A stretch of DNA of 64,000 bases from Penicillium oxalicum (lineage: Eukaryota; Ascomycota; Eurotiomycetes; Eurotiales; Aspergillaceae): NCBI RefSeq assembly GCF_001723175.1, contig NC_064654.1:3720001-3784000 (forward strand), written 5' to 3'. The notes below the pieces were generated by a model that had not been told where the DNA came from, did no database searches, and saw only the letters and a list, made by a program, of their open reading frames with translations. The first letter of the stretch is position 1. Each line of letters opens with the position of its first letter. The position numbers and the translations under genes were made by a program. This document shows positions 36,396 to 48,047 of this stretch, piece by piece.

Positions 36396-37045
36396 TCAAG
36401 AGATTCGGCTTCTTTGAGAGAAAATTCTCATGGGCCCGCTGACGTGTAAATTCAGCCATACTCAGCCCGCAACATTGTGAAAAAGAAAAAAAAAATATTC
36501 TTCTCGTTTCGATGTGCCTCACTACAACACATGGATCTCTTGAAACAACAAGTGTAGTTTAATCCGGTAGAAGCAACAGAGGAAGCATGTGCTTGAAAGG
36601 CCCTTGTAATCGATACGCATTGGCATGATTAGGTTGTAATCGATACGCATGGGCATGATTAGGTCGCTCATGAACTTGCTTTCCTCATTCACTTCGGAAT
36701 TTTTCGTTTCTCTATCGCTACATACCCTACAGATTGATAGTCTCCCGCGAGAGTATAGTGAAACTTTTCAAAGAAACTGTTTTTTGGGGGGGGATGAATA
36801 ATATAATTTGATTTATGACCCTAAAATGCATATGCTCCAGAAAGAACTCAAGTGGAAATGAAAAAAAAAGGCTTGTCGAAATCTGGAACCCTGCATATGA
36901 CAGAATTTCCAGGCAGAAAACATCTAGTAATGACCAAGGAAGCCAAAACGGCGGTTTATTAGGGAAGAAGAAATAACCCAATCAAAAGGAAAATGAGACA
37001 AAAGGACTGTGCGATTGTGTGGATGAGACACAGGCAGGCGGTTGA
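36396..37045. other. Intergenic region between convergent genes
   Basis: 3' flanks of the acetylesterase (plus) and glycosyltransferase (minus) genes. It contains a 30-bp tandem duplication (36604-36663) and is A/T-rich. No gene is seen. Confidence 0.45.
36604..36663 (+). repeat. Tandem duplication of a 30-bp unit
   Basis: Two adjacent copies of a 30-bp unit beginning ttgtaatcgatacgcat, differing at one position (t against g). The duplication lies between two gene 3' ends. Confidence 0.9.
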
Positions 37046-40000
37046 TCAATTAAGACCAAGAATCAATGGAAGGATGGCCGCGTTGCAGATTTGAATAGCA
37101 AGAGGGCCGATGGCAATCGAGGCAGTGGAATACTCGCCTGGTTTGATCTGCCAACCCCAAGGAGTGCCAAGGGCCATGAAAATCATCACTACAATCGACA
37201 TACGTCAGTCAATTCTTTTTTCAGACATGATCAATGGGCATCAAGGAAAAAGAGAGAATATCCTACCGGCAGCAAGGAATAAGCAGATGGCCCAGGTATA
37301 CTTGAACTGTTTGACCATCTTGTCAAGCCCAATGAAGAAACCCGAGGGGCCGGGTTCTTTCGCAGTAGATGCCCACTCAATATTGATACTGAAAGCGTGA
37401 CACAAGATGGCCTTGGCACAATTCAGAGAAATACCACCAAAGAAAACGACCAGGAATGGAAGCCACAAGGCGGATTTTAGGAGTGACTTCCAGAAGACCA
37501 TCTCCTTCAGCTGATGTCGAGCCATGCTGAATGCGACGGAGGCGACTCCATTGAATACAACCACCAATGAAATCCAGATTCCCCATGATCGCAAGTAGAT
37601 GTGATCGACTTCAGAATTGAACAGGCCGACAATCACGTAATTGACAACGGAAAGCATCATGCCGGAGGCAATCGCGTAATCTACAGAAATCAGCCGAGTG
37701 ATCAAATGGGGGGGGGGGTAACAAGAGTAGCCTTACAGGTGAAAATGTATGCAATGATGGTCACTTTGCTGGTCACAGGCATATTACTCCACAGGAATCG
37801 AAGGAACAATCTGGTCACTGGGCCTTTGTAAGGCCATTGATAGCTGGTGGAGAGGTTAGTGGTTTTGATGCAAAAGTGTTCAGATGCGGTCACTCACAAT
37901 GGATTGAACACTAGCTCATTACACCCATAGGCATATTTCTCCCACCGGGTTAGTTCATCATACAGAGTGAGTGAGACGCCTTCCTTGAAGCCTCCATTGT
38001 GATAAGTAGCCAGGCGCACAGTCATGCCTTGCATCTGTAAACGGAGACTTATGTCAAAGTCCTCCGATACATGCGCATCAGACCACCACTTAGTCTGGCC
38101 ATCGGCTGGATCCACGAACTGAATGCTCTGCAGAGCTTTCCACCGGAGAAAGGCATTGTGACCGACAAAAGGTGAGACGTCGCCAGAACCGACACCGTAT
38201 TTGATAGCAGTGTAGACAACATCCGTAAAATAAGTGACTTTTTTGTCGTTTTGTCAGCATTTGAACTTGATCGAATCCGCGGAGTGCGGGATTTCCAGAC
38301 TCACTTCCATTCTCAAACATGTTATGGACTACCTGCATCACACCGGACCCGTGTTGAACAATAGCGACCTCAGGGCTTTCATGCATTTCTAATGCACCAT
38401 AAAGAAGGCAATCAACCGGGACTCGAGTGTCGCAGTCAATGCTAGGTTGAGCGAGTTATTAGTGTTATCATCCTTACCGAGTGAAGAAGCACAACATACA
38501 TAAGGATTATCTCCCCAATGCGGACATTTCCCTCAGCCCCTGTAAGAGATTAGCGACTCGAGGAGGTGGTAATTGGTGACTTGAGATTTGCTCACAGGTA
38601 CGGCCTTCATCTTCGGCGAGCATATTTGAAAGGGCCTGCTGGTAGAGCCGATCATCGTCCTCGAATGTTAAATCGTCATTGGAGCATCCACGCTGCTGAC
38701 ATTCCAAATCTGCCAAACGGGCCAATTCATCTTCCACTCTGTTCGAGAAGGCTAGTCCATAATTCATGTTGCTTGCTTTCTTGAATTTTCCTTTACGCTC
38801 AAAGCCAATCTTGTTGGCAACCGCTTGAGGGCTGCTTGTGTCTTCTTCCGCCTCTGTTTCGGCGTCTCCTTCCGCTGACTTGGCTTTGCGGAACCATCCA
38901 AACCCACGCTTCTTTTTTGAAGCGGTCTTTCTGTTTGGAAGCCGCGCTGTATACCCAATCCCGTTTTCACGATAATATTGTTTCCGAGCTTCGGCCAGCT
39001 CCGGCTGAATGCATTGCATGCCGTCGTCATTGATGAAGACGGAGGCGGTTCCTCCTTGCTCCTCGTAATATTGTACGGCAGCCAAAACGCTCATCATAGT
39101 GGGGACGATCACACTGCAATTCATTAGCAATTTTATTGAAGGGAGGAACAAGATATGCGTACCCTTTCAATCCCTCCTTATAGACAGGCATTTGAACAGT
39201 GATGTGAGGTAGCTCGTAGTCACGGTGAAACCTTGGATTCGGCTTGATTGCTGTGACGGTTTAAGTATGACCGAGGAGCCGTACACGCAAGAGATAAACT
39301 GACCAGAGTGGAACTTGGAATTCTTCAAACAGAAACTTGCGGGTAAGAACAACTGGAAGGCGCTGGTGACAAGTACAATAAAGAAGAACTAGGTAGGGTT
39401 AATATATGTACCACAATCTCAACTCCACAGATGACCCACCAGCGAGAATAATGCGAGAGGCGGAATAGTCACCACCTAGATAAATCAGTACGTCTGTAGC
39501 GAGCACCTATCCAGATGGGTTGTAACTCACCAGCGCGAATCGAGTAAAGCTTCCGTCCCAGGCAAACTCATTCACCAACTGGAAGAAACGTCAGAAATGA
39601 ACAGAGGTTGTGATGCTCTTGAGCGACGAGACGTGCTATCAACTCACCCGAGAGACACCCAGTGACTGCGTCAAAATCACCAACATGATAGCCAGACTGA
39701 TCTTCACGGCGTGAATTCGATGAGCTGGTCTTGGTGGGAGATTGCCTTCCAGATCCACAGGAGTATCATCTTCTACTGTGCCCTCTTCAAGCGCCACAGC
39801 TTTGCTGTAAACTTCATGTTTTTCATCGAGGGCTCCACGCACTGGAAAACTATCGATTTTTGCCTTGATGGATATCTGCGTTGATGGCGCGACATCAGCG
39901 TCCACGTCAAAGGGCGACGATCGCCCAGAGGCGCGTGGTGTCGTTGCAGTTGAAATCCGAGGGCTCTAGATGATTGTAAGACAATGAGAAACCACATACA

Positions 40001-40820
40001 AAGTGAAGCGCACACATATTCCACCTACCTTTTTACCAAGTTGCCGCTCAACGTCATGCGCAACGTGAAGAATCGTACCCGCATTGTGTGACCAGATGAG
40101 CACGAGTTTTTCTTGTACCACAATACACGCTCGCGCAAAATGGACCAAGTTCGAGCTCACGTCGTTGAGACTGTGAACAACCGGAATACGAGCACTTGTG
40201 CTTTCCACGACTAGGCTTTTCTGGCCGGGCAGGATTGAATCAATCAACATGGATGTAAATCGAGACGACATAGCCATGGCGGCAGTCTCTCCCAGCCGGG
40301 TAATAGCATCAATTAACGACGGGTTGACATTGTACGGAAAGAAGGTGTATTCGTTGTCAGCTCGGCGTAGAGAAATGCAAGTCGACGACCAGCTGTTCCG
40401 ACCGTCTTCCACATCAACCTCATCAAACCAGCCGAGTAAGGTGGCTCGTCTGGCAAGATATCTTGTTGTCTAGTGATCATGTTAGGCGATAACTCAGAGG
40501 AAATCCCTTTGTGATCTCACACAATCGGCACTTACTGAGCTCGGGTCTTCTCCTTCGCCAGACTCCGAAATGGACGGAGATGTGAAAGAATGAGCGATGG
40601 AAGGGTTACTGCGACGAGAGCGAGAGTTTCGTCCTGGTTGGACGCTTGGTGAGAGGACTCGACCGATCTCAGCTCTATCGAGATGAGGTGTAGATGATCT
40701 CGAGGGCAATGAGACAAGATCCTGAACATCCTCCTGATATCTTTGAGAACCGTAAGGTTCATCTGCATTGCGCGGCCACTCTTCCATTGGGTCATGCCCA
40801 CCTGGATATTTTTGCTCCAT
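37046..40820 (-). CDS. Membrane-bound processive family-2 glycosyltransferase
   Basis: GT2 enzyme of the chitin/hyaluronan-synthase class. Fourteen exons (40536-40820, 40029-40469, 39648-39965, 39531-39578, 39440-39475, 39304-39352, 39163-39250, 38596-39113, 38500-38539, 38305-38441, 37898-38237, 37737-37843, 37267-37680, 37046-37188) give 987 aa. A 320-residue Ser-rich cytosolic N-terminus precedes a first span (HAVKISLAIMLVILTQSLGV). The catalytic domain has Asp451/Asp452 (FINDDGMQ), DxD at 610-612 (IDCDTR) and Glu712-Asp713 (SEDFD). The acceptor motif is ELTRW at 748-752, with E in place of the usual Q of QxxRW. Five or more spans follow (SGMMLSVVNYVIVGLF, GIWISLVVVFNGVAS and others). The exon 5/6 join is uncertain. 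Fungal GT2s of this kind have been linked to hyphal growth; the polymer made here is not known. Confidence 0.88.
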
Positions 40821-43289
40821 AACAACGACTCAATTGAAGGAATGATTGTTCAAATGGAGGAAACTGCGAAGGATAAAGCTGGTTTTATCGAGGGCTTCGT
40901 CGCTTTGCTGTCGATGCGAGTTGCCGCAGAGGAAGATCAGCAAAACTGCCTTGCTTTTCTGCCCGATGTTTCAGGGACTGTAGCAAACTCAGTTCATTGA
41001 ACTGGATAAGAAGCCATTATGGGGACCAACCAAAGCGGACCAAATAAATAAAGCCGGGGGCAGAAGCAGCCGAGCACGGCTATCGCTGGCGCGAACCCCT
41101 AAGAGACCAATGAGATAAACGAGCGAAATGGAGCCAATACTAGAGAAAGAATCCCGATAGTCAAGAATGAGCGACGAGTCGACACTATATTCGGTTGTTG
41201 ACACTGGTGATCCGGACCGAGGTGGATACGCGGGCATACATTTCAGCTGGTAACTGTAGCGGCACGGAATTCTCGTTGTCCCACGGTGTTATCGACTTGT
41301 CCAGTCCGTCCTGCATAGGTCCAGTCCTTGGCCATTAAAATCAGTAGACTGCACGGAGCGGGTTGATTTACGCCGGCAATTATTGTGATCAGCTCTGAGT
41401 CTCTACCCAGAGTTCACTGACTCCTCTGGATCGCACCCCGGCTTCACCCCAGTGTCTCCGGTGTGTGGTGGTGTAGCTGGGCTCGCAAGCGTGACGCACA
41501 AGGTCTCGGAGGCGCCGAAACTTCCAGTAGAGTCGATTGATCATGACTCTGAGTTGAATTTCAGCCATTCAATTATTTGCGCTTCGATTCAGTCCCTCAT
41601 CCAAGGCAACTTTTGGCGACGGTGTTCGAGGGTACGTTGCTGTTGTCCATGCCTAAAGAGGATCGATATGAGAAGCTAGAACCTATTCGTGACGGGTCTG
41701 TCTTTCTCCATTGGCACAAACGTGGCCATGTCCATGCAACCATTTAGGCACGGCTGGAATGTACGAGGTGGATAGGGGGACAAAGTCCAAGAGTCCACCG
41801 GGCTGAAAGGCTCGAGCATCCGCGAGGTGCATCCCCGTGGGTCGTCTGATTGGCGAAGAGCATGCTGTCAATCGTGCAGCAACTGCAGTGCATGGACCTC
41901 TTGTTCGCTTGGGTTGACCGGGCTCTTTTCCTCCTCCTCCTCCTCCTCCTCTTCTTCTATCGGGAGTGTTGGCCGTATCTCTCTGATCCTCAGAAGCCAT
42001 AGTTAGGTTCAACCTTAAGCTGGTCCCCACAAATGGAATCTGATCAATGGATCCTTAGAAAGAGTTATCTGGTTGTGGTCCGGAGTGGCCCGAGGGGCAA
42101 TCATACCCGTCCCGACCTGGCAAGCTTGCCCGATTGGCTGAGGTGGCGCACGGATGAATGGACCACCCAGTAGTCCGCTGCAGGTTGGCTTGGGGGCTCC
42201 CAATTCAGCCTATGGAGCTGTTCATCCTTAGGTTAATTGATTACGACCGGCTTGGCCAGACGTTGTGTTGACCAACGAATCGGACGTGGCCCCACCACCG
42301 ATAAGCTTGGGTGGAACAGCATATACCTACCTTAAGTCCTCCAGTATATCTTATCTGACGATTTCCCGGGATATGTCGGCTACACAAAGATAGTCTTGTT
42401 GAAGAGTTTGCTGGTGATAGACCGTGTCATAAATCTGAAGACAATTCAAGCAAAGCCTGGACAATCCAAGTATTGAGAACCCTTCGGGCGATGAATGTCG
42501 TATCAACGGAGGAAACAATGGCCGAAGCCGATTATAGTTGTAGATTTGGGAGGCTTCACCAGAAGGCTTGCCAGCTCAGGGCTGGTCAATAAGGCCAGAC
42601 TAGGGCCAGTTCACGGGCAGTCATGGTTCCTCAACTCTCTACTTGGGGCCAGGCCCTTCTGTCGGCAGTGGGAGTGGATACATTTGAAGCTTCATTGGTA
42701 GGCGGGTCTTCACGGAACTATGTTAGGTAGCCGGTTGAACGGATCCTTGGAGATCAGACCTCGATGGGGAGGTTCTGAGCCCAAACAATGTCTTAAAGTA
42801 TCGTGATTGACATTTTGCCAAGAAAGCAGTTCCTTCTCTTCTACAGCCAACCGCTTGGATCATAGGAGAGGGGAATAGGGTCGCTGACTATAACGAAATG
42901 AATCCACATTTCATTTAGAGACGTCTGAATGTCGGCTAGAGTGTATCTCTCCCCCTCAATTTTTTTTTCACTCCAAATGTTGTACTGTATTTGTCGAGAA
43001 CGCCATCCATACCGGCGCTTCCGACATGCTCGACAGGGGGAAGACTGGGTGGTACCACTGGTGAGCGTCGGTGGTGGCCTAGTCTAGACTACTTTTGGTG
43101 TCGAGCCCTGCAAGTCTTTCACATTTGGTGCTAGCGGGAGGAAAGCTCAGGGTAAGATGGACTGAATACACCTGGACACCGCAACTAATGATTCATATGC
43201 AACTATGAGTCCCGGAACAAAAACCGAACCACTTAAGCCAATCGAAACAGCCAATATGCCACTCTACCACATACCATGACCGGCTGGAC
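40821..43289. other. Intergenic region of 2.5 kb
   Basis: Promoter of the glycosyltransferase (right end at 40821) and 3' flank of the GH16 gene. A CTC repeat of about seven units lies at 41931-41951 and makes a short Gly-rich reverse frame (41683-42030) that I do not accept. No transposon ends or other genes are recognised. Confidence 0.4.
41931..41951 (+). repeat. (CTC)7 short tandem repeat
   Basis: Seven perfect CTC units followed by degenerate cttcttct; in gene-free DNA. Confidence 0.85.
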
Positions 43290-45148
43290 TCATCCACAGC
43301 GCCCCAATTGCCACATCTTGACCGATTTGACAGTCATGCCACGCTCTTCAGGGGTTCCCCATGATGGTAGCCATGCACTCTGCGCAAGGTAGAATTCTTT
43401 CATCGCACTGGAGCTGGCATCTACCCAGGGCTTTTCTCCTAGTTCATCACTGATGATAATTCACCCAATAAGCACTAGACAGGTTAATGGGGGAAAATGA
43501 TCAACTCACGGGAAGTAGTTGTTTGTGCCGCCAACAGCAACATTTAGGATGAGGTAAAATTCCTGGTCGAAGGGGGTGTTCTTGCGATCGCTTCCACTCC
43601 ATGGATTACTGGGCACCGTTTTGTTGACCGTACTACCAGCAAAGCCACCATAGGTCCACATGTCCTTGTTCTTTGTAAAGTCAAAGTAAAGTACTTGCTG
43701 GGATGCCAAGAATCGTCAATAATGGTTATTTTCTCTACCCATTTTTGGAAGGAGGAGTACTGGGGGTTCAAGTCAAGATATGAGAGGTAAACATACCCGA
43801 AGACGGCCATCCAACCAGGTGAAGAGATAGTCCTCTGTCCATTCCAGACCATAAGTGTGATAGCCTTCACTGTACTTGGTTCTCTGAGCGCCCCAGTCGG
43901 AAGTACTTTTCAAGTAAGCGTCATTGAGATAGGTTGTCCCCCAATGCAGCGTGGAAGTCACAATGTTATTCCCGAGGGAGTATGTCTCCGCATCATTGCC
44001 TCGCGACTCCACGATGTCAATCTCTCCACTCTTTGGCCATTCCCCGTAAACCGAGTCTTCGGGCATCATCCTGGAATGGAGATTAGAGTCAGCCACCTCT
44101 CGCACCACTGGGATGAAGTAAAGATGATGAAACATTGAGGTGTCGCTCACCAGATAGCGGGCCACAGCCAGTCTCCCTTTGCCAGTTTAGCAACCACTTC
44201 GACTCGACCATACTTGATGGTTTTCTTGCCCTTGGTAGTAAGCCGAGCAGACCGAACGGGAGGGAGAATTTGTCCAGACGTCGTATTGCTGTATACCTCA
44301 CACGGACTCCAGTCGGCTAGCGTCGATGTTCGCTGCACGCTATAGGTGCAGGTCCCATCGGCAGTGAGATTTAACCAGGTATTGTTCAGAAGTTGCGCTT
44401 CCGTGTAATGAGTATCTTCAAGGGTGAGGGTGGGGACAATGTGAAGACCTTCAGCGTCAACATAGGAATTTCTCGGATCAGTCGTTGTCCAGTCGAACGA
44501 GCCCGTTCTTGGAGCCAAGAGCGTCAGTGCCAGTTCCACCATTATAGTTGAGTCTGGAACAATCTTACCCGAAGCCATTCAATTGCACCTCGTGACTCCA
44601 AACTTTGCTGTCCAACGTCGCAAAATCTTCGTCAAGAACCATACACCACTTGAAATTTCAGAGAACGATTAGCGCGCATTCATCCTGAGGCAGGTCTCGT
44701 GTGTAGGCATGGTCATCTCACCTCGTGCTTGGGAACCTCCGCGTACGCCGACCAGCAGATATAGCCCGAAATAGCTTCACTGAGATCTTAGTCCCTTGAC
44801 TTCATACTGGGCTTGAGAAGAGCGCGTACCAAACGCTATTCCCACACAAGTGTAGAATATGATACTGTCCCAGTTTATCTGCCTCTTCCTGTCATGAAGC
44901 CATGGTTTTTCAAATTCTCCGATCAGTCGTGAGCTTTTGAATCGTCGTCGTGGGCGGCTAATGGTTGTGGTTGCTGCATCCAAAGTCAGACCGGCCGATA
45001 GAGTAGATCTCCAACCCACCCCAACTAGATTTTTACCTGTTGTTCCATCTGTAAAAGCGGAATTCAGTCTTCTTGAGCGAATAGATTCCGCTGGTGTTGC
45101 AATAAGTGGTGTTGCGAAGGGGGGTTGTGAGGCACTCAAGTGCTCCAT
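43290..45148 (-). CDS. Membrane-anchored GH16 beta-glucanase-like protein
   Basis: Seven exons, 44830-45148, 44722-44786, 44569-44648, 44151-44507, 43797-44070, 43510-43697 and 43290-43449, give 480 aa. The layout is type II: about 85 cytosolic residues rich in R, S and T, a hydrophobic stretch (WDSIIFYTCVGIAF), then an extracytosolic GH16 jelly roll. Motifs are MVLDEDFATLDSKVWSHEVQ at the fold start and GSFDWTTTDPRNSYVDAEGL. The catalytic block SGEIDIVES has Glu290 as nucleophile, Asp292, and Glu295 as acid/base. NVAVGGTNNYFP and WVDASSSAMKEFYLAQSAWL follow. All three catalytic acids are present, so activity on beta-1,3-glucan is expected. The form resembles fungal GH16 proteins related to glucan-binding GNBPs and, more distantly, Kre6/Skn1. 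A role in wall glucan remodelling is inferred. Confidence 0.88.
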
Positions 45149-46866
45149 GATGAATTCCTCGCCGGTGTACAGCGATTAGTGTTGGATGTCTTGCAATTGA
45201 AAGAGAAGATAGATATGACAAAAAGGAAGAAGGGTCAAGTATCAATTTAGGGGTTCGAAGCCAATTCAAAAGTCTCCTTTATTTGGTTATAGGAACGATC
45301 GTATGCATAACATTGGATCCAGGCGCTGTTCGTGGCCATATCTGAGCCGAGATAAGCAGCGTGCTCATTCGAGTGGTATTCTATCATCTCCTCCATCAGA
45401 AAGTCCTCAGGAGAAACACAAGGCCATAAAGAGGACGCAAGACAGGAACATGGGTCTGCAAGTTCGAGTCAAAATAAGCGAACAAACTAAAACACCCGAT
45501 TCTGAGAGGGATCGAAACAAGCTCTGCGTCTGGTAACAAGTGAATGGATAGAAAAGCCGACCCCATTGATTGGACAGCCTAGTTCAGATTGGCAAAGGAG
45601 GGAAAGCTCAGCTATGGGGAATTCGCCGGGGATTGTTATCAGGTCTAGAGTTAATGTGGTGAATGGTTCCATTGCCTGAGTCTCAGGCTACATACCACTA
45701 GTATCACGTTATGGGCGGGGTGCGCCATTTTAGTGGCCAAGCCACTCGATATCTAGGCCCTGAACAAAGTACTTTCCAAATCTGCCAAAGCAGCCTAGCA
45801 CTAGCATGATAGCCCAGTGCTGACACATACTGCGCGTGGGAAAAGAAAATGGAGAAAAACATCATGTGTATGCTTTTTGGGGTTGATTTCTGCGACTAGT
45901 GATCGGACCTTATCGCCCCTCCCAGCCTAACGAAGCAAGGCGGGCGAGCTTGCAGCATTTGTCTGTATTTTATTCAGAAAATAGGGATTTTTGGGCATCG
46001 CATTTTGGGCGCTAAGCCCTTGATCTAATTGTACGGTGTTTGGATCCATATTGTTGCCAGAGACACTCACTTTGCTCTTAACGCACCGATTAGGTTCTTT
46101 AGTATGTCGACCTATCAATGGCCATACACGAGCTCACACGGTAATCAAGCCTAACATTAGGTTTGAAGGGCTCAAATAATGGCAAATTATGGCGACCAAA
46201 GACTGGGATCCATGTATAGCAGTGTTCATTCAGCCACAGCAAGAAGAGCTGAGTAGCTGAAAAAAGTTCACAGGCGCTCTTCTGTACGAAACCCATGGAT
46301 TGGGTACCCACTATTTACAATCTTTTGCTACCAGAGTCGAGGCCCGTGGAGTGTGGTGGCTTAGAAAATGTGTAGCGTAGCTCGCTAAGTGATTTGTCTT
46401 ATAGGCTCAAGTCACTTGGACTGACTTTTCCCTGAGAGTCGGGGATGTCCGTGGAATGTCAGTACAAGCAGGGCTAACCTGTGGTTTCAGTGCTTATTCC
46501 CAGCGGTCAAGGTTTTGTGAGGAGAGCTCCGTATGAAATGAGGCGTTTTCTTTGATATCCGGCTTCGTGATCGATGGGTCATGCTCAGCTCAGGTTCTCA
46601 TGTGACTGTAGAAGACTTTCGAATCAACCGTCGTATGGGATGTGAGCACCAATATTTGGATCTCCTCGATGGCCATCCCGGCCGAAAGAGCATAGGCCGT
46701 GGCTGACTGAAACGAAGCTGGGAGCAAAGACCATTTAATATAAAGCCGCCGAAATGGCATGAACCCCACCAATTTCTCTTGCCACTGTCAAGTCTCCCTT
46801 CTCGTTGATACACGCTAGGTCGCTTACACTGCATCATCCTGCATCCCAGTCGCCGCAGATCTCAAA
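45149..46866. other. Intergenic region of 1.7 kb, divergent promoters
   Basis: Between the divergent GH16 (minus) and CBM18-WSC (plus) genes, so it carries both promoters. AATAAAGG on the minus strand near 45275-45283 and TATAAAG at 46739-46745 on the plus strand are candidate TATA elements. No gene is supported in between. Confidence 0.45.
46739..46745 (+). promoter_or_regulatory. Probable TATA box of the CBM18-WSC gene
   Basis: TATAAAG 122-128 bp before the ATG at 46867, in a suitable place for a secreted-protein promoter. Confidence 0.5.
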
Positions 46867-47739
46867 ATGTTCTCTGGTTGTATACTCCTCGCTGGCCTAG
46901 CCCTTGTCTCGGCTACTCCCATGGGGTTTGATGTATGTTCATGATCCATCCCGACACGTACTCCGCCCGTAGACTTACCATTTTGATAGCAAGCTCTTGC
47001 TCCGAGAACTTTGGTATCAACCAATGGTGTTTGCGGTGCCTACAATGGCACTGCTACTTGTGCGGGTAGTTCTTTCGGAAATTGCTGCTCCCAGTTTGGT
47101 TGGTGTGGCAGCGATACTGCGCACTGTGGCAGTGGCTGTCAGTCCAACTATGGCAATTGCGGAGTTTCCACCACTTTGTCGTGGAAAAGTCTGGGTTGTT
47201 ACTCCGACAGCACCTCGGCCCGCGCGCTTAGCACTGCCGTGCAGAACCCTGGCGGTACAGTCGAGACGTGTCAGTCTTTGTGTGAGAGTGGAGGATTCAC
47301 GTTTGCCGGCATGGAGTTTGGTACGCAGTGCTTCTGTGGCACTGCGATACTAAATGACGCCGCAGTGATTGACTCATCTGCTTGCAACACCCCTTGCCCA
47401 CAAAACCCCGCCGAAATCTGCGGCGGATCCAACGCATTGAGCATGTATGCTGTCGTTCCTGTTTGGCAAAGTGTTGGCTGTTATTCTGACACGACCCTCA
47501 AACGAACTCTTGCTCAATCATTTAATGTCGCCGGTAACACTGTTGAGATGTGTCAATCTGTTTGTCAGCAGAATGGCTTCATTTACGCAGGTATGGAGTA
47601 CGGAACGCAGTGCTTCTGTGGAAACAGCATTGATAATGGTGCATCCCTGACGTCTGCTTGCGGAACTGCGTGTCCTGGAAACTCGGCGGAAATTTGCGGG
47701 GGTGCAAATGCGCTCAGCATGTACTACCTTTTCCATTAG
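46867..47739 (+). CDS. Secreted CBM18 chitin-binding protein with two WSC domains
   Basis: Exons 46867-46932 and 46990-47739 join (phase 0) to 271 aa. A signal peptide (MFSGCILLAGLALVSATP) leads to one hevein-type chitin-binding module CBM18 (about 37-80: GVCGAYNGTATC, NCCSQFGWCGS, HCGSGCQ; eight cysteines). Two WSC domains (about 88-175 and 183-270) follow. Each starts with GCYSD and contains FAGMEFGTQCFCG or YAGMEYGTQCFCG, and ends with AEICGG(S/A)NALSMY. The two WSC copies are close in sequence, so they arose by internal duplication. There is no transmembrane span, so it is soluble or wall-bound rather than a Wsc stress sensor. Binding to chitin and other wall polysaccharides is the likely role; no catalytic domain is present. 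Confidence 0.93.
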
Positions 47740-48047
47740 TTCAGGCCGAATGGGCTTAGACCGACGTTGAGTGATTTCTGTCTTCCTGAATGACCGAGAG
47801 CATTCCTTATGTTCGTGATTCACTCGCACGATTATTTGATATAGTAATTCATTTAACCCCCTCCCCCCCCACTGAAACACTGCCTTTTACTTATTTCGAT
47901 TTAACGACCCAGCAAGCTTAGGATAAAAAAACTAGATAATTGTTGGCTGCTGGCTTCAACCTATCCCTTTCAACTAATCTTGGCAGGAGAAAGATTATCT
48001 CGCGGGTCCTTGAGCTCTCGTTGAAACGTAGATTGCAAAACTGTAAA
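47740..48047. other. Intergenic region between convergent genes
   Basis: 3' flanks of the CBM18-WSC gene (plus) and the unknown 451-aa gene (minus), with a short C run (47862-47870). Nothing else seen. Confidence 0.4.

Noticed and set aside
41683..42030. A 115-codon minus-strand frame with a Gly run
   Set aside because: The Gly run comes from the CTC repeat and the rest is not protein-like.
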